Below are positions 23,631-36,003 of a DNA stretch of 64,000 bases, in pieces (position 1 is the first letter of the stretch; the number at the start of each line of letters is the position of its first letter). Source of the stretch: Quillaja saponaria (lineage: Eukaryota > Streptophyta > Magnoliopsida > Fabales > Quillajaceae); the NCBI GenBank assembly GCA_029379385.1, contig CM055612.1, forward strand, positions 5,890,001 to 5,954,000, given 5' to 3'. Under the pieces are notes generated by a model. The model had not been told where the DNA came from, ran no database searches, and saw only the letters and a list, made by a program, of their open reading frames with translations. Both the position numbers and the translations under genes were made by a program.

Positions 23631-25635
23631 AGACTGCATATTATTTTACTTTACATTGTCCCTTACATATATTTATCTAGTAAAAATAATGTTGCCCTTA
23701 TCTGATTTTGAATGTTTCCTTGCAAAGTGGTTGTGCTGCTATCTGATGCTTACATGTATTCAGTAACTCCATCCTTTGAAATAACAAAATTTCTATTGAA
23801 ACTAGCATAGCTTCCATGGAGCAAGCAATAGAAAATGGAGACTCTAGCTAGCCCTTATTCTCAGAAAATATGATAATACACAGAAAACTGTCAATTCTTT
23901 ATAGAAGCATTAAATAAATTCTGGGTTAACTAGCATAAAGATGAACCAAAATCTTGAAGAAATTTAGTGCTAATATATACTAATAATTGCACTACAACAG
24001 ATCAGGGACAACCTTAAAATTATTTAAGATCCTGAATTGTTGGAAGAGGGCATCTTTTTGCACTAAAATCAACTATCTTGTCGAAACTGTAGCCAGTCTA
24101 CAGGTAACAAATAGAGGTGGAGAAACCAATAGTCCAACAAAAAGTTGGCTGCATCTTATTCAGTGTCTTAAAATACACCCCATAGCATATTGTTTAGTGT
24201 AAACAAAACACAAAAATTTAGAACGAGTAAGTTTATTAGTACGTAGGACATCTGTTCTGGCTATGTTTAATTGGTTTCTTACTTTAAAGTACAATATTGT
24301 AAGATGCTTAAATTATAAGATTGCAACTCATATAAGATCTTGAACCTCACGGCAAGATTGTCGGTATAGGGACTAATACAGATTTTAAGCATTGGATGAA
24401 GATATATATATATATATATATATAAGTTAGGTCTTAAACTGTTTTTGCTTCAACTTCTGAACACAACTTGCTTGGGTTTGGCAAATATGACAATCCAACT
24501 GTCTCATTGTTGTTTTATTTTTTTCCATTATCTATCTTTCGTGTTCTTTTCCAAAAAAATGACGTAATTGTGATTTTAATTTGTGTTTTATCTATCTGAC
24601 ATAGATTGTATTTTATTGTTCTCGCCAATAGTGTTGAGTAACTTAAAACCGAAAATAAGAATATTAATTTAGTTAACTTACGCTTCAAAAAGTAAAATTT
24701 AAATTATTTTATACGTCTCTCGAAATGTTTTCATATACTTAAATCTTAGTTAGTATCATATTTATAATTAAGGATTCATTAATAAAATTTAAATAATTTG
24801 TATACAATGTGCAAAAAGTTTCTTCATATCAGAAAATATGAGAGTGGTTATTGTCCACGACCTTTGCATGGAAGTTATGGCAAACAAAGGCCATGCAATC
24901 TTACAAAGCAATCTCTGTCGCATATCTTACACATCCCACTGGCCTTATTGTTTTCTTCAAAACTTATCTTTCAATACTGATTTTTAGAATAATTGATGCT
25001 TCTTCATTGGCATATGCACTCCTTTTCACCCAAGTGATTCACTGAATATGCCAGTGCCAGATCCTTATGGTTACAGGTGACAATTGATCTTTGTAGCAAG
25101 TAACAAACGGAGGTCTTTTACACTAAGCTACAAAACAATGACTATTTGAAAAGTATCATGGGTTATAGGATCTCTTATTTTCCTGAATTTGATTAGTATA
25201 ACAATGACTATTTGAAATTTTTATTGTTTCTAGCTGCTCAATTTTCTGGTGAGCATATTATTTTGATCTGATCAAATCTTCATGATACTTTTCAAATGTC
25301 TTGTTATTTTTGTTTCCTTTCTTCTTAAATTTACTACACTAGAAATTTCTAGTCGACGTGACACCCAACAACTCAAATTACATACCTATAGATTTGTGGT
25401 TTTCATGAGAATGAGCATTTTATGATATCCAAGTCTCTTAAAAGATTAATTCTAACCAATGATTTCCTGTCCCTGAGAGTTTCTAATAAGAATACAGACC
25501 TTTAACTCTAAGAAATATGAGATTTCGCCCAGATTATGGTCTCTTATTAGGGTTTGTCTATATTGGCAGTTTATATGCAAAAGCATTTCAATGGTACAAT
25601 CCTTAAAAGAGTTTTTTGTATTTTAATCTTACCAG
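23631..25635. other. Intergenic between the two pseudogenes
   Basis: No gene is supported. There is an AT dinucleotide run at 24402-24424. Two overlapping open frames at about 24800-25045 encode nothing I recognise. The upstream HEMA exon with the plastid transit peptide was looked for here and not found. Confidence 0.45.
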
Positions 25636-27075
25636 GATATACAAAGGAAAGGAACAGCATCATGGTCATTGGGCTCAGTGTTCACACCGCACCTGTTGAA
25701 ATGCGTGAAAAACTTGCAATTCCAGAAGCAGAATGGCCTCGAGCTATTGAAGAACTGTGTAGTTTAAATTATATTGAAGAGGCGGCTGTTCTGAGCACCT
25801 GCAACAGATTGGAAATATATGTTTTAGCTCTATCTGAACATCATGGTGTCAAAGAAGTGACTGAATGGATGTCAAAGGTACTCCTCTCTCTGTTTATTTC
25901 CCATATGATAGTAGTAGTGTAATAATGGCTATTTGACTATTTATGCTCTTATTTGCAGACAAGTGGCATCCCTGTTTCAGATCTTTGTAAGCAACGGTTT
26001 TTTCTTTATAACAAAGATGCTACATAACATATATTTGAAGCATCGGCAGGTCTTGACTCTCTTGTACTTGAAGAAGGTCAAATTCTTGCTCAAGTTAAGC
26101 AGGTTGTCAAAGTTGGGCAGGGAGATAATGGCTTTGGGAGGAACATTAGTGGGTTATTCAAGCATGCAATCACTGTGGGGAAGCGTGTTAGAACTGAAAC
26201 TAAAATTGCTGCTGGGGCTGTTTCTGTAAGCTCAGCTGCTGTTGAGCTGTACCAAATGAAGTTGCCTGAAGCCTCACATGGAACTGCCAGGATGTTGGTT
26301 GTTGGAGCTGGAAAGATGGGGAAGCTCAAACACTTGGTAGCAAAAGGTTGCATGAAGATGGTGGTGGTTAATAGAACAGAGGAGAGAGTTGCAACAATCC
26401 TTGAGGAGCTTAAGGATGTTGAAATAATCTACAAACCCCTATCAGAAATGTTGGCTTGTGTTGCTGATGCCAACGTAGTTTTCACCAGCACAGCATCGGA
26501 AAACCCATTGTTTCTGATGGAGCATGTTAAGGACCTTCCACCTGTAGGTCAAGATGTTGGAGGCCATCGTCTTTTATTGACATCTCTGTTCCTCGGAATG
26601 TTGGGTCATGTGTTTCTGATGTTGAAACTGCGCGGGTTTATATTGTGGATGATCTTAAAGGGGTTGTGGCTGCTAATAAAGAGGATCGGCTTCGAAAAGC
26701 AATGGAGGCTCAGGCAATAATTACTGAAGAATCAAAACAGCTTGGAGGGACTCATTGGAGACTGTTCCTACAATCAAGAAACCGAGGGCTTATGCTGAAA
26801 GAATCAGGGTTGCAGAGCTAGAGAAATGCTTAGGTAAGAAGGGTGATGATATCTCAAAGAAAACGAGAAGATCTGTAGATGACCTTAGCCGAGGAATAAT
26901 GAATAAACTGCTACATGGACCAATGCAGCACCTGAGGTGTGATGGGAGTGATAGTCGCACTCTTAGTGAGACCCTTGAGAATATGCATGCTTTAAATCGA
27001 ATGTTCAGCCTTGAAACAGAAGTATCTGTTTTGGAACAGAAAATTTGAGCCAAAGTGGAACAAACCCAGAAGTAA
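25636..27075 (+). pseudogene. Glutamyl-tRNA reductase (HEMA) pseudogene, 5' truncated
   Basis: Intact HEMA is the plastid NADPH-dependent enzyme that makes glutamate-1-semialdehyde from Glu-tRNA, the first step of tetrapyrrole synthesis. Two exons remain, 25636-25877 and 25959-27075, with a preserved GT-AG intron. Recognisable blocks are [29 protein letters not shown] with the catalytic cysteine, [19 protein letters not shown], the NADPH-site [10 protein letters not shown] and [19 protein letters not shown]. Lesions are TAA at 26025-26027 in place of a glutamine codon, a 6-base in-frame loss after GKMGKL, a one-base loss near 26572, about seven bases lost near 26741, and TGA at 27046-27048 for an arginine codon, 10 codons including the stop before the original end at 27075. 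The transit-peptide exon is missing. The retained intron points to segmental or tandem duplication, not retroposition. The functional copy must be elsewhere. Confidence 0.92.
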
Positions 27076-29050
27076 CATCATACACATAAATACATCGATA
27101 ACTCTCATTTTACTTCCTCTATTTGAATAAGAGGCAACATCCTCATCCTGTTACCTTTTAGGGTTGCAATTTTTTGTAATCCTCCGTTGGAAAGATAGAC
27201 GTAAGACACTACAAATCCCTTGGGGGATCTTCAATTATCTACACCATGTCAATAGTAGCCGTTCGGCTTTGTATTATAAATTTGACACTGAGAGGTATAA
27301 CAAATAATGTTGTTAGTACTGTGTGGCCGACCATTGCAGAGTGGAAACGTGACAACCAGATGACTGGCTAGGGGGACGGTTCACGTAACCATTTCCCTAA
27401 GTGTCTATAAATAGGACTCCCAACTCGACAAGAGAAGATAATGTCACTATTGTCTTAAGTAGCTCCTAGATAGTTTTATTCGCCAATCATATTAACTAGC
27501 TCAGGCAAAGGAGATCGCCAAACCAGCTCGGGAGATCGACTAAACTGACAAAGTGCACATCAACAAATCTATTTCCCAGAATGCGTGCTACAATCTGTGA
27601 TACTGTTAATTCTTGTACGATTCACTGATTTTTTCAATACTCAGTTGAAATTGATTGTGAATGTCTTTGTTGGGATGCTGGTTCCTTTCCCATTGTGGTT
27701 GTTGCTCGGGTTCATTGTTCTCTCAAGTTCTTGAAATTAAAGAAGATAATTTTTATTGATGGGTATGTGGTATTTATATTATTGTCTTCGATTTAGGTAT
27801 TCAGGCCAAGGATGAGAGTTGATTATTGATTCTGGAAATTAGGCCAATATACACTATGCCTTGTACATAATTAGTGGGTAGGTTTTTATTCTTGTAGGCT
27901 TAGTTTAGTGTATGGGAATTTTGAAGCAGAATTAACCATCAATAGCAGCACACAAATAGAATATAGGGTTTGACCATGTTCCTCTCCATTGTAACTACAA
28001 ATTATTAGCTCTCTCCTAATAAAGAACCACATTTAAGAAAACCATTGTTTCCGAAGGTTTCCAAGGCACATGGCATAAGGTATACTTTCCCTGGCTGCAC
28101 AATTACATTAGTCCCTTTTATAATGAACTAACAAACATGTTTCCAAATATTACAAATTATTGTACGAAGTTTCAGCACCTCACATGTTGAGAGAACTAAA
28201 ATACTGGTCCCTTGTCACATGGTCACAAGTTAACAGCTAAAACCCCTTTCATCCCTCATTTAACTGTTGCTTTGCAGGAAACTGGTTTTCGTGAGCTTGT
28301 TCTCCATCTCTGATAGACCAGACTAATTGAAATGTCTTTGTTACAATAGCTGGCAGCTTAGCATGAGAAATAAAACCAGAGCATTGTACGCTACAAATTG
28401 TAAAGTTACAAAGAATAAGCTAAGGGGCCAGGAATAGAAACAGAAAGAGAGACAGGTTTGTCTTGCTCGCTTGAGTGGATAGAAATTGATGTCAAACAGA
28501 GATTAGGAAAGAGACAGTTCAAAGGAAACTGCTATATACCTATTGCAAAATGCATTGAATAGATAATCTTTTTTCTTTAATTAAAAGGAACGATACAAAG
28601 CTTACTGCTATGAAATTGAAATAGATTTGTCTTCTTCCCCTATGATGATAATTTTGACAGACCCATGTACTTACATATTACAATCATGCTATAATAAATA
28701 GTAGATTCCATCTTGATCCCGCTGGAAAATCCTGCATCTTAGTACATCTTTTACACCTTATTTTCATCATAAAATCCCAACGGTTTATAGAATTAAAATG
28801 TTGGAGTTATATTAATAAAATTTAAGAAAAAATAAAAGACAAGCCCCCATATTAAAATTCCAACAATTTTTTTTCCCATTTTCTGGTGGGTATAAACACA
28901 ATTTATAGCACCTCTCTGGCCACCGCAGAAAGGGAAGCGCCGCCTGCTACGGGCTTGTCCATATTCTACTGTTAAAGCCCCATCACCAAATTGTTCTCTC
29001 TCACATTTTCTTTTTTTTTCAAATCAAGAAGAAAAGAGAAATATGAAAAA
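27076..29050. other. Intergenic between HEMA pseudogene and WAV3-like gene
   Basis: No gene is supported. About 27305-27640 is richer in GC than its surroundings and may be a solo LTR. The last few hundred bases before 29051 should hold the 3' UTR of the WAV3-like gene. Confidence 0.45.
27309..27640 (+). mobile_element. Possible solo LTR
   Basis: The block begins near TGTTGTTAGTACTGTGTGG and contains GTCTATAAATAGG at about 27403-27415 as an internal TATA box, followed by sequence of balanced composition, as in a plant gypsy LTR with U3, R and U5. I could not fix the 3' edge or a target duplication, so this is weak. Confidence 0.25.
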
Positions 29051-31413
29051 TTAAAATCGAGCGTTTTCGAAGCCGTGTAAGTCGCTGACTCCATTCAATG
29101 ATTTTTTCATCATGGCCACTTTAGCCAGCTTCTCAGCAGCTCTCCACGCCGAAGTAGGTGTGAGCGGCTCTCCATTCTCATCCACCATAGCCATTTCTCT
29201 GTCATTCCCTCTCCTCCGTTGGATCATCATCATCTGGTTTTTCTCAATCTGATGCTGTCGTCTACAATGTAGCTCACCCAGCTCAGCTTCCAAGCCACGT
29301 ACATACTCATCAGCTGATATTGAGCTGGATTGCATCAACAAAGCTTGAGCCGAAGAAAGCAAGTGGTGCGCGCTTGTAAAATCGTTGTGCTCAACTAATC
29401 TCCTTGACTCGGCTATGGCCCGTGTAGTTATAAATAAATTTCTCAGCTGACGGGACGATCCAACGGACCGAGGCGGCGGCACCAGGAGGGACTGTTCTCT
29501 ACCGTGTACAATCTCTTGAGTAGGTGGGTCTCTGTAAACGCACCGTATCGTCATCACGTGATGGGTCCCTAAAGCCGAAGTGGGAACCCTCAGTTCTAAT
29601 AGAAGCTCCTTCTCTTCCTCGGCGTACAAATCGCCGAGCCGCACAGAGCTAGAGCTCAAAACTGTGGGCCGTCCACTACAAGAATAAACGGCACAGATTT
29701 CAGCCGTCGTGGAGCTAGACGGAAAGCCAAGCTGAATTCTTAAATCCTGAACGACGATGCTTAATAAACCGCCAACGCATTTAGCAAATGCATCCTCAGC
29801 CGGCTCATGGTTGTACCCGCCTTTTCGCCCAAACCCGAATGCATGAACCGGAATCTCAATGTGAGCAAAACGAGTAGAAGACACATGGCTAGAGCACTGT
29901 CGTTGATTTGTGTTACAAGATGGCATCCTCTCATCTTGACCGTCAGATAACAGCATGATACAGGCAACGGGGTTTCTTTCCCTACGATCCTTAAGCACCT
30001 TAGTAGCTTTTCTCAGAGCTTCACCCACACTATTCCCTTGACCACAGACAAGCTGGTCAATGAGAAGCCCAGCTGCACGCTGACCTTGAGCCGTCATTCT
30101 TCTCAAGGGTAACAATCTCTTGGTACAAGCCGAGAAAGCCACAATGGAAAGCCGGTCAGCCGGTCCAAGAGACGAAATAACCAACCGCATCCCGCCCTTT
30201 AGCATGTGAAGCTTAGCGCCGGTCATGCTTCCACTCACATCAAGAACCGTGACGAGATCTATAGGCGCGCGCTGCGAAGGGCCCAGAATCGGTGGCGGAG
30301 CCTTCACTCTTAATGCTAAAGCATAAGTATCGTGAGTGCGAGTGACTGAGACTACTGCACATTCCGGCATCAATCTGACGTCGACGTTTCTAGAATCTCT
30401 GCCGCTGATTTGTAATTCATCGAAGGAGGATTGGATTGAAGATGAAGGGGTAGGATTGACAAAAAATCCTTGAAATTCTTCGGCGTCGTCGTCGTCTTCG
30501 TCTTGTTCTTCTTCGAGATTCTCATCGGCTTCCGGTATCGGAACGATTCTGCCACCCTGAGTTGGAGATAGGAGAGCCTCATCGTCATCGTAGGACCTGA
30601 TTGAATCAGAATGCTTTAGATTTGGTTGTTCAACGTGCTTGATTTTGAAGGATCTCGGCGAGTTGTCTACAGGTATGATTTTCTCTTGGGCATTTGGTTT
30701 CTTGATATTGGTATCAATGGCGTCGTGCTGTTTCTCTGCCGATTCTGAGCTGAGATTGTTGTGGACGGCGAGGAGAGGCACGTTTTTCCAGGTGGCGTTG
30801 CAGACTGGGCAGACGAGACTACCATGCTTGCGTACGTGAGCCGCAATGCAGGGAAAGTGGAATGCGTGTGCACATTCTGCTGTGTAAATGGCTGTGCCCT
30901 GTCCCGTTTTCACGCTATTCAAACAAATTCCACAACTACTCTGCAAAAAACAACCAAAAAAAAAAAAAGGTTAAAAATTAGGCCATTGCTTAGGAAGATT
31001 CAAAATCGCAGATATTAAATCATAAACTTCAAATGTTTGATAGAATTACTTACTCTGAATTTGAAGCTGTTTTTGAAGAGAGACAACTTGAGTGGAGAGC
31101 GTGGAGAAGATGGGTTTGAGCTCAATAATGTTTTGGAAGACTTTGTTCTTCTGGGGCCCTCATTGGTGGCTTTTGGAGCAGCTTCTGTAACTGATCGGCA
31201 ACGCAAACTTGGGCTGGACACAGGTTGAGACTGTTGCTTCTGCTTCTGCTGCAACCGGGGAGTAGATGGGTTGGAGAAAAACCTCAATCTTGTGCAGCTT
31301 CTAGGGCTGGGACTAGCACTTGGACTTGGACTCCTCTGTTGATTATCTGCAATTGTAGAATCTATCTCACGAGGTATGGTTGTGCAAAATGCTCTTCTCC
31401 AACCAGTACCCAT
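29051..31413 (-). CDS. WAV3-family RING/vWA E3 ubiquitin ligase
   Basis: Members of this family (Arabidopsis WAV3, WAVH1, EDA40) are RING E3 ligases; WAV3 is needed for normal root gravitropism and waving. Exon 1 is 31054-31413 and exon 2 is 29051-30940, with a GT-AG intron, giving 749 residues. The start MGTGWRRAFCTTIPRE is the hallmark N-terminus of the family and favours 31413 over an upstream in-frame ATG at 31506. Residues 20-115 are Ser/Pro-rich and disordered. A RING-H2-like finger occupies about 123-167 (CGIC, then AECAHAFHFPC, then CPVC). An acidic tract EEEQDEDDDDAEE lies at about 263-275. The von Willebrand A domain starts near 346 with an intact MIDAS motif DVSGS at 354-358 and LLSDGQD later. 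A C-terminal helical region follows to the end. No lesion was seen. Which family member it is cannot be settled here. Confidence 0.93.
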
Positions 31414-31740
31414 TTTCACAGACCAAAAGATAAGACCTTCGGATAGACTGACTCTCTTTTTATAAAAATAAAAAACAAAAAAAGTAGCTAAAACTTTTTG
31501 CTCCAATCTGCATCTATCTTCACCTTTTAACTATGTTAATTTGTCTCTCAAAAATGGGTTTTGTTTTGTTTTTTTGAATGGATCTGAAGTTGCCACAGAA
31601 GACAAAAGGGCAAGATTGAATTTAGCAAGAAGCTAGAGCATGGGATCAAACCAAAAATAAAGCTAATGGGATTATGATATTAATCCCAGGCTCAGCACTG
31701 AGCAGGCAGGCCTTACCTCTATCTTCTTCTCTTCTCTCTA

Positions 31741-31748
31741 TTTTATAC
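31741..31748 (-). promoter_or_regulatory. Candidate TATA box of the WAV3-like gene
   Basis: The minus strand reads TATAAAA about 330 bases upstream of the chosen start codon. This would imply a leader of about 300 bases, plausible but unproven. Confidence 0.28.
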
Positions 31749-31755
31749 TCTCTAT

Positions 31756-32900
31756 TGAAAGCTTCAAGAAGATCTTCCTTGATAAAATGGTTTTACAGAA
31801 GTAGGCTTAGTTATTTTCTATTTGCTAAATATAATGTTTAAATGTTATCTTTATACAAATATTCATGGAAAAGAAAAATAGAAATTATTGTAGAATTTTT
31901 TTTAATTAATACATTAGGCTACTGTATTTATGAATTAAGTAATATTACAAATTTGTGACACGTGTCAGCTATGAGGCTTTGAAAGCTTTTAATGTTTTCT
32001 ATTCTATCCCATTACGGAACCATTTAACTATTTACAAGTGGGCCCACTTTAAGCCAATCGGTGACATACAAATTCTTGGCACATGAGCATGCATGTACTT
32101 TCAAGTACTGACAAATTACTAGGCATTAGGTTTATACACTATTCTACTAGCCAATAATGTTTAAACACGTGGGCTTTTCCTCGTAATTTACCATAGACCA
32201 ACCGGTTAAGAACGACGCATGACCAGCTCTGGTTGGACAGGCTTTATAATATCTTCGGAAACGCAATTTTAACGGCTCAAATATTCACTCAAAATCCAGC
32301 CAAACAAAGCTTGGTTCCAAACGGTCATTCAAAATTCTAAACAGACGTTTCAGCCTGCAAACCAAACTTAGCCTTAATGGAAAGCCATTCTATGCCCCAT
32401 AAAAAGTTTAGGGCATAGTACACCAATGACGTGGACCCTTCGATGAACCACACTTTAAAATTTTGATATCTTAGATAACTGCTCATAAATCATCCATCAA
32501 ATCCATCTATTTTTTCCTCCTACATCTCTCATTTATCTCCAGACAGGAGATCAAGATCATCCATAAAAAATAAAGAGTCTATCTATTAACTCTCAATAAT
32601 GCTTTAGATTGTTATTGATTTTGAATTATTATACAGCTAAAATACTACATAGCTGAAATATTATTTATTAAAAAATTAATTTAGTTTAACAACTCAAAAT
32701 TATAATGAAAACTAATAATAGAAGCCACTTTTACTTTAAAAAAAATTTAAATGTTTAATAAGAAATTTTTTTAAAAAAATAGTTAATTTTGTTAATGGAA
32801 ATTAATCCGTGTCTATTTTTTAATATTTACCCAATTTTCTTTCTTTTCGCATGATTTTTTTCATGTATTTATATTTATTTTAAAAATATTTTCTTTCTGA
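31756..32900. other. Intergenic, WAV3-like promoter side
   Basis: No gene is supported. The part to about 32600 has mixed composition and may include promoter sequence of the WAV3-like gene. After that it is AT-rich. Confidence 0.4.
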
Positions 32901-32919
32901 AAGTTTTGATTGTTCATCT

Positions 32920-33440
32920 GTGATTTAATTATAGCATTAATCTCAAAATTAATTATCAACTAGTTTAATTTATTATAAGTTACGTGCCCTACTCTTAATA
33001 TCATTAGTAATAGAATATGAGTTAGTGTTTATGATGTAAAATCAAATAAGACTTAGTATTTAATTGACGATTAATATCAAAATTCAAAATTAATTTTTTA
33101 CTAATCTAATTAGTTATTATTTAGACATATTATTTCCAAGATCGTTATTGTGATATACACCTTTTATGATTTAGTATTAAATGCAAATTGTGTTTAATTT
33201 ATGATTAAAGATTAATTTTAAATTAAATATTTAAGAAATCCAATTAATTAAGATTTATACATCACTTTCCCAAGATCATTAGTTATAGGTCAACTTATGA
33301 TTTATGCACTCTATTATTAGGATTAAATGCAGATCATTTTGTTATGATTAGGGACTATTTTCAAATTTAATCTTTAAATAATAAAATTAATTATGATTTA
33401 TGTATTCTATTCCCAAAATCATTAGTTATAGGTCATAATA
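32920..33440. repeat. AT-rich tandem repeat, unit about 150 bases
   Basis: Roughly three degenerate copies share TTATGATTTA(G/T), a GATTAATTTTAAATT-like block, CCAAGATCATTAG and TTATAGGTCA. The copies begin near 32930, 33170 and 33330 with length variation. It merges into the next repeat block. Confidence 0.55.
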
Positions 33441-34160
33441 AGATCACTACTTATGATTTAGGATTAAATCACTATTGATGCTCTTACAACCTAATACCAA
33501 TGGTCTAACTCATAAGTTAATTAATTAATAACAAAATTACTTTAAAAATTAATTATTCTTTCTTTTCATAATTATAGTGTCAAAACATGTCATTAGAGAT
33601 TAAATCAATATTGATGATTTAACAACCTATCACTAATGGTATACATTGTAAGTAGATTAAGAATGGAAAAATTTAGGAATTTTTTTTATTTAAATAATTA
33701 TAATGACAAAGTATGTCATTAGGAATAAATCTCTATTGATGCTCTAATAACCTATCACCAATAATCTCAATAATAAATAAATTAAGAATGAAATTATTAA
33801 AAAATAAAATTATTTTCATAATTCAATGGACATTAAGAATGAAATTACTTATGATCTACAGCAACAGTCTAGTTTATAAGTAGATCAAGAATAAAATTAT
33901 TCTTATAAAACAAAGAATAAAACTACTTTTAAACAAATAATTATTCTTTATTTCATAACTATAATGACAAAACATGTCATTATCACTATTGGTGATCTAA
34001 CAATCTATCATAAACAGTATTGGACACAAGTAGATTAAGAATGAAAATAATTTTTTATCTTTATAATTATAATACAAAGCATGGCATTAGAAATAAATTA
34101 TTATTAGTGCTATAACAACTTATCACTAATAACTAGGTCATAAATAAATTAAGAAAAAAT
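33440..34160. repeat. AT-rich tandem repeat, unit about 120-130 bases
   Basis: Five to six degenerate copies share the ordered words ATTAAATCACTATTGATG, ACAACCTATCACTAATGGT, TAAGTAGATTAAGAATG, CATAATTATAATGACAAA and CATGTCATTAG. Clear copies start near 33462, 33600, 33722, 33980 and 34090. No coding potential. Confidence 0.75.
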
Positions 34161-36003
34161 TGATTTTCGTATAATTTATTTTGTGTTTGGTTAGTTATAA
34201 AAAAGTAATTTGAAATCATAAGTATATTAAAAAAAAAATTAGGTATTAAATTATATAAAAAGTGTGACTTTTATTTGGCTGTGTTATGGAAAAGTTACAC
34301 TTAAATAATTTTTGAAAATTAAACTAAAATTAAATTGGACATTAGAGAAAAATAATTTTTAATTTTAACTAAATATATTATTATATAATCTAATGTGATT
34401 TATAACTCCAAATATTACATAGTTGTTTGAAACACAAAACTACAAACTAAACTTAGTGATAATTAGTTGAAGATGTACGGCAAGTGTTTTATTGTGACAC
34501 CTCACCTATCATAAGGGACAGTCAGGTCTTCAGCAATATTAAAATGAAAATTAAATTTGTCTGCAGCAACCCCAAAATTAACCAGTCACTGTGAAATTTC
34601 TAAAAAGTTGGCAAAACCCAAGGCAATGCTGCTTTCAACTTTTAAGTCTCACACGTCTGTGGTACCTTCCCAAAAAGGCCACACAGAGTGAGATTAGGAG
34701 AGAGAAAGAAACAGAAAGAGGAGAGAGAGAGATTGAGATCAGTCTGCAGTGAAATTATGAAATTAAAGAGTCAATAATTTCAACACAACGCCGTTTAGCA
34801 CCGAATTTGCTGACGTTTTGAAGTCGTTCATACTATTACATTGGGAAAGGGAAAAAGATAAACTGCAACTCATTTTTATCAAACGTCAATTGTCAACTCC
34901 TTTCCGGGAATAGAGTATGGCAGCAATCAAATATAATCTTATAATTAGTAATCATTATTTTAATAATTACTCATTGTTAAGTTTTTTTTTTTAACCCAGA
35001 CACTTATTTTTATTAATTTTTTTATAGTATATATTAAATAATATATAATTGTAAAAAAATATTTAATAATATAATTTACATATTATAAAAATACCCATAA
35101 AATACTCGTTAAAAATATCATATATTATTTACAAATCAAATAATTAGACATATTCAAGTAAATTTATTTTAATTGGTTAGCAAATTAAATTGCTTATGGG
35201 AATTGGAATTTGAATTGAACTCTTATTCTCCAGTAGTGGGCTATTAATTATTAAGGTAATACCTACTTAAAGGTAAGAAGAAATTAAGGTGGGTTTTGGT
35301 TTATGTTTCTCCTATTTTGGTTTTTGTTTGTGTTTATGGCGACAACACTCAACCTCTTAATTGGCAGTGCGGGGTACATATTTTCTTACTTTTTTAATTT
35401 GTTCCATCTTCCTCATTTAATCTTTTTCAAAGATTATAAAATTATAAACTGAATATGCTTCAACTTACTATTTTTTTTAATTTTTTTTTTTCACATAAGA
35501 AAGGAGGAAAATTGTAACAAGTAATAACTTGTGTGGTTAAGTTGTGATCTTTTAATTCAAAATAATTAAAAAATAAGTTGTTTTTCACTTTGAATTCGCG
35601 TAATATGCATGGATATTATTCATATGAAGTAAATAATTGATTTTTAATTTATTAAGATTTGAGTTTTCAAATATGTATTTTCAACAAATTTGATACGTAC
35701 TTATTAGCTCATTATCACGTTCAATTAGGCAAATTCAATATTATATATATAAAAAATGTTTGAACAATAAGTTATGTACGTTGTCATAAAAATAAATTTA
35801 CAATGATTGAACACGTTATATTATATTAGGGGGAAGGAGGGTGATCTCTAAATAATTATTTTGAGGTTTTTGTTAGACCAACGCATATGATTTGGTCAAC
35901 AGCCTCCAAGATATAACCTATTAATTATATAGTTTAAAGGGTTGTTTGCTATTTAAAATGAATTCATTTATAAATTAGCTTAATATATTATTTCTTACGT
36001 TTA
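34161..36003. other. Intergenic, with a GA-rich island
   Basis: No gene is supported. About 34480-34920 is less AT-rich than its flanks and contains a GAGAGAGA-type purine tract near 34695-34735, as seen in plant 5' leaders, but no reading frame follows. The rest is AT-rich. Confidence 0.4.

Noticed and set aside
24798..25045. Two overlapping open frames before the HEMA pseudogene
   Set aside because: No family was recognised, and they do not resemble the missing HEMA transit-peptide exon.
30639..31446. Plus-strand open frames opposite the WAV3-like gene
   Set aside because: They mirror the minus-strand coding exons and have no content of their own.
31414..31506. Upstream in-frame ATG for the WAV3-like protein
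   Set aside because: The family N-terminus MGTGWRRAFC starts at 31413. The extension is Phe/Tyr/Lys-rich leader translation.
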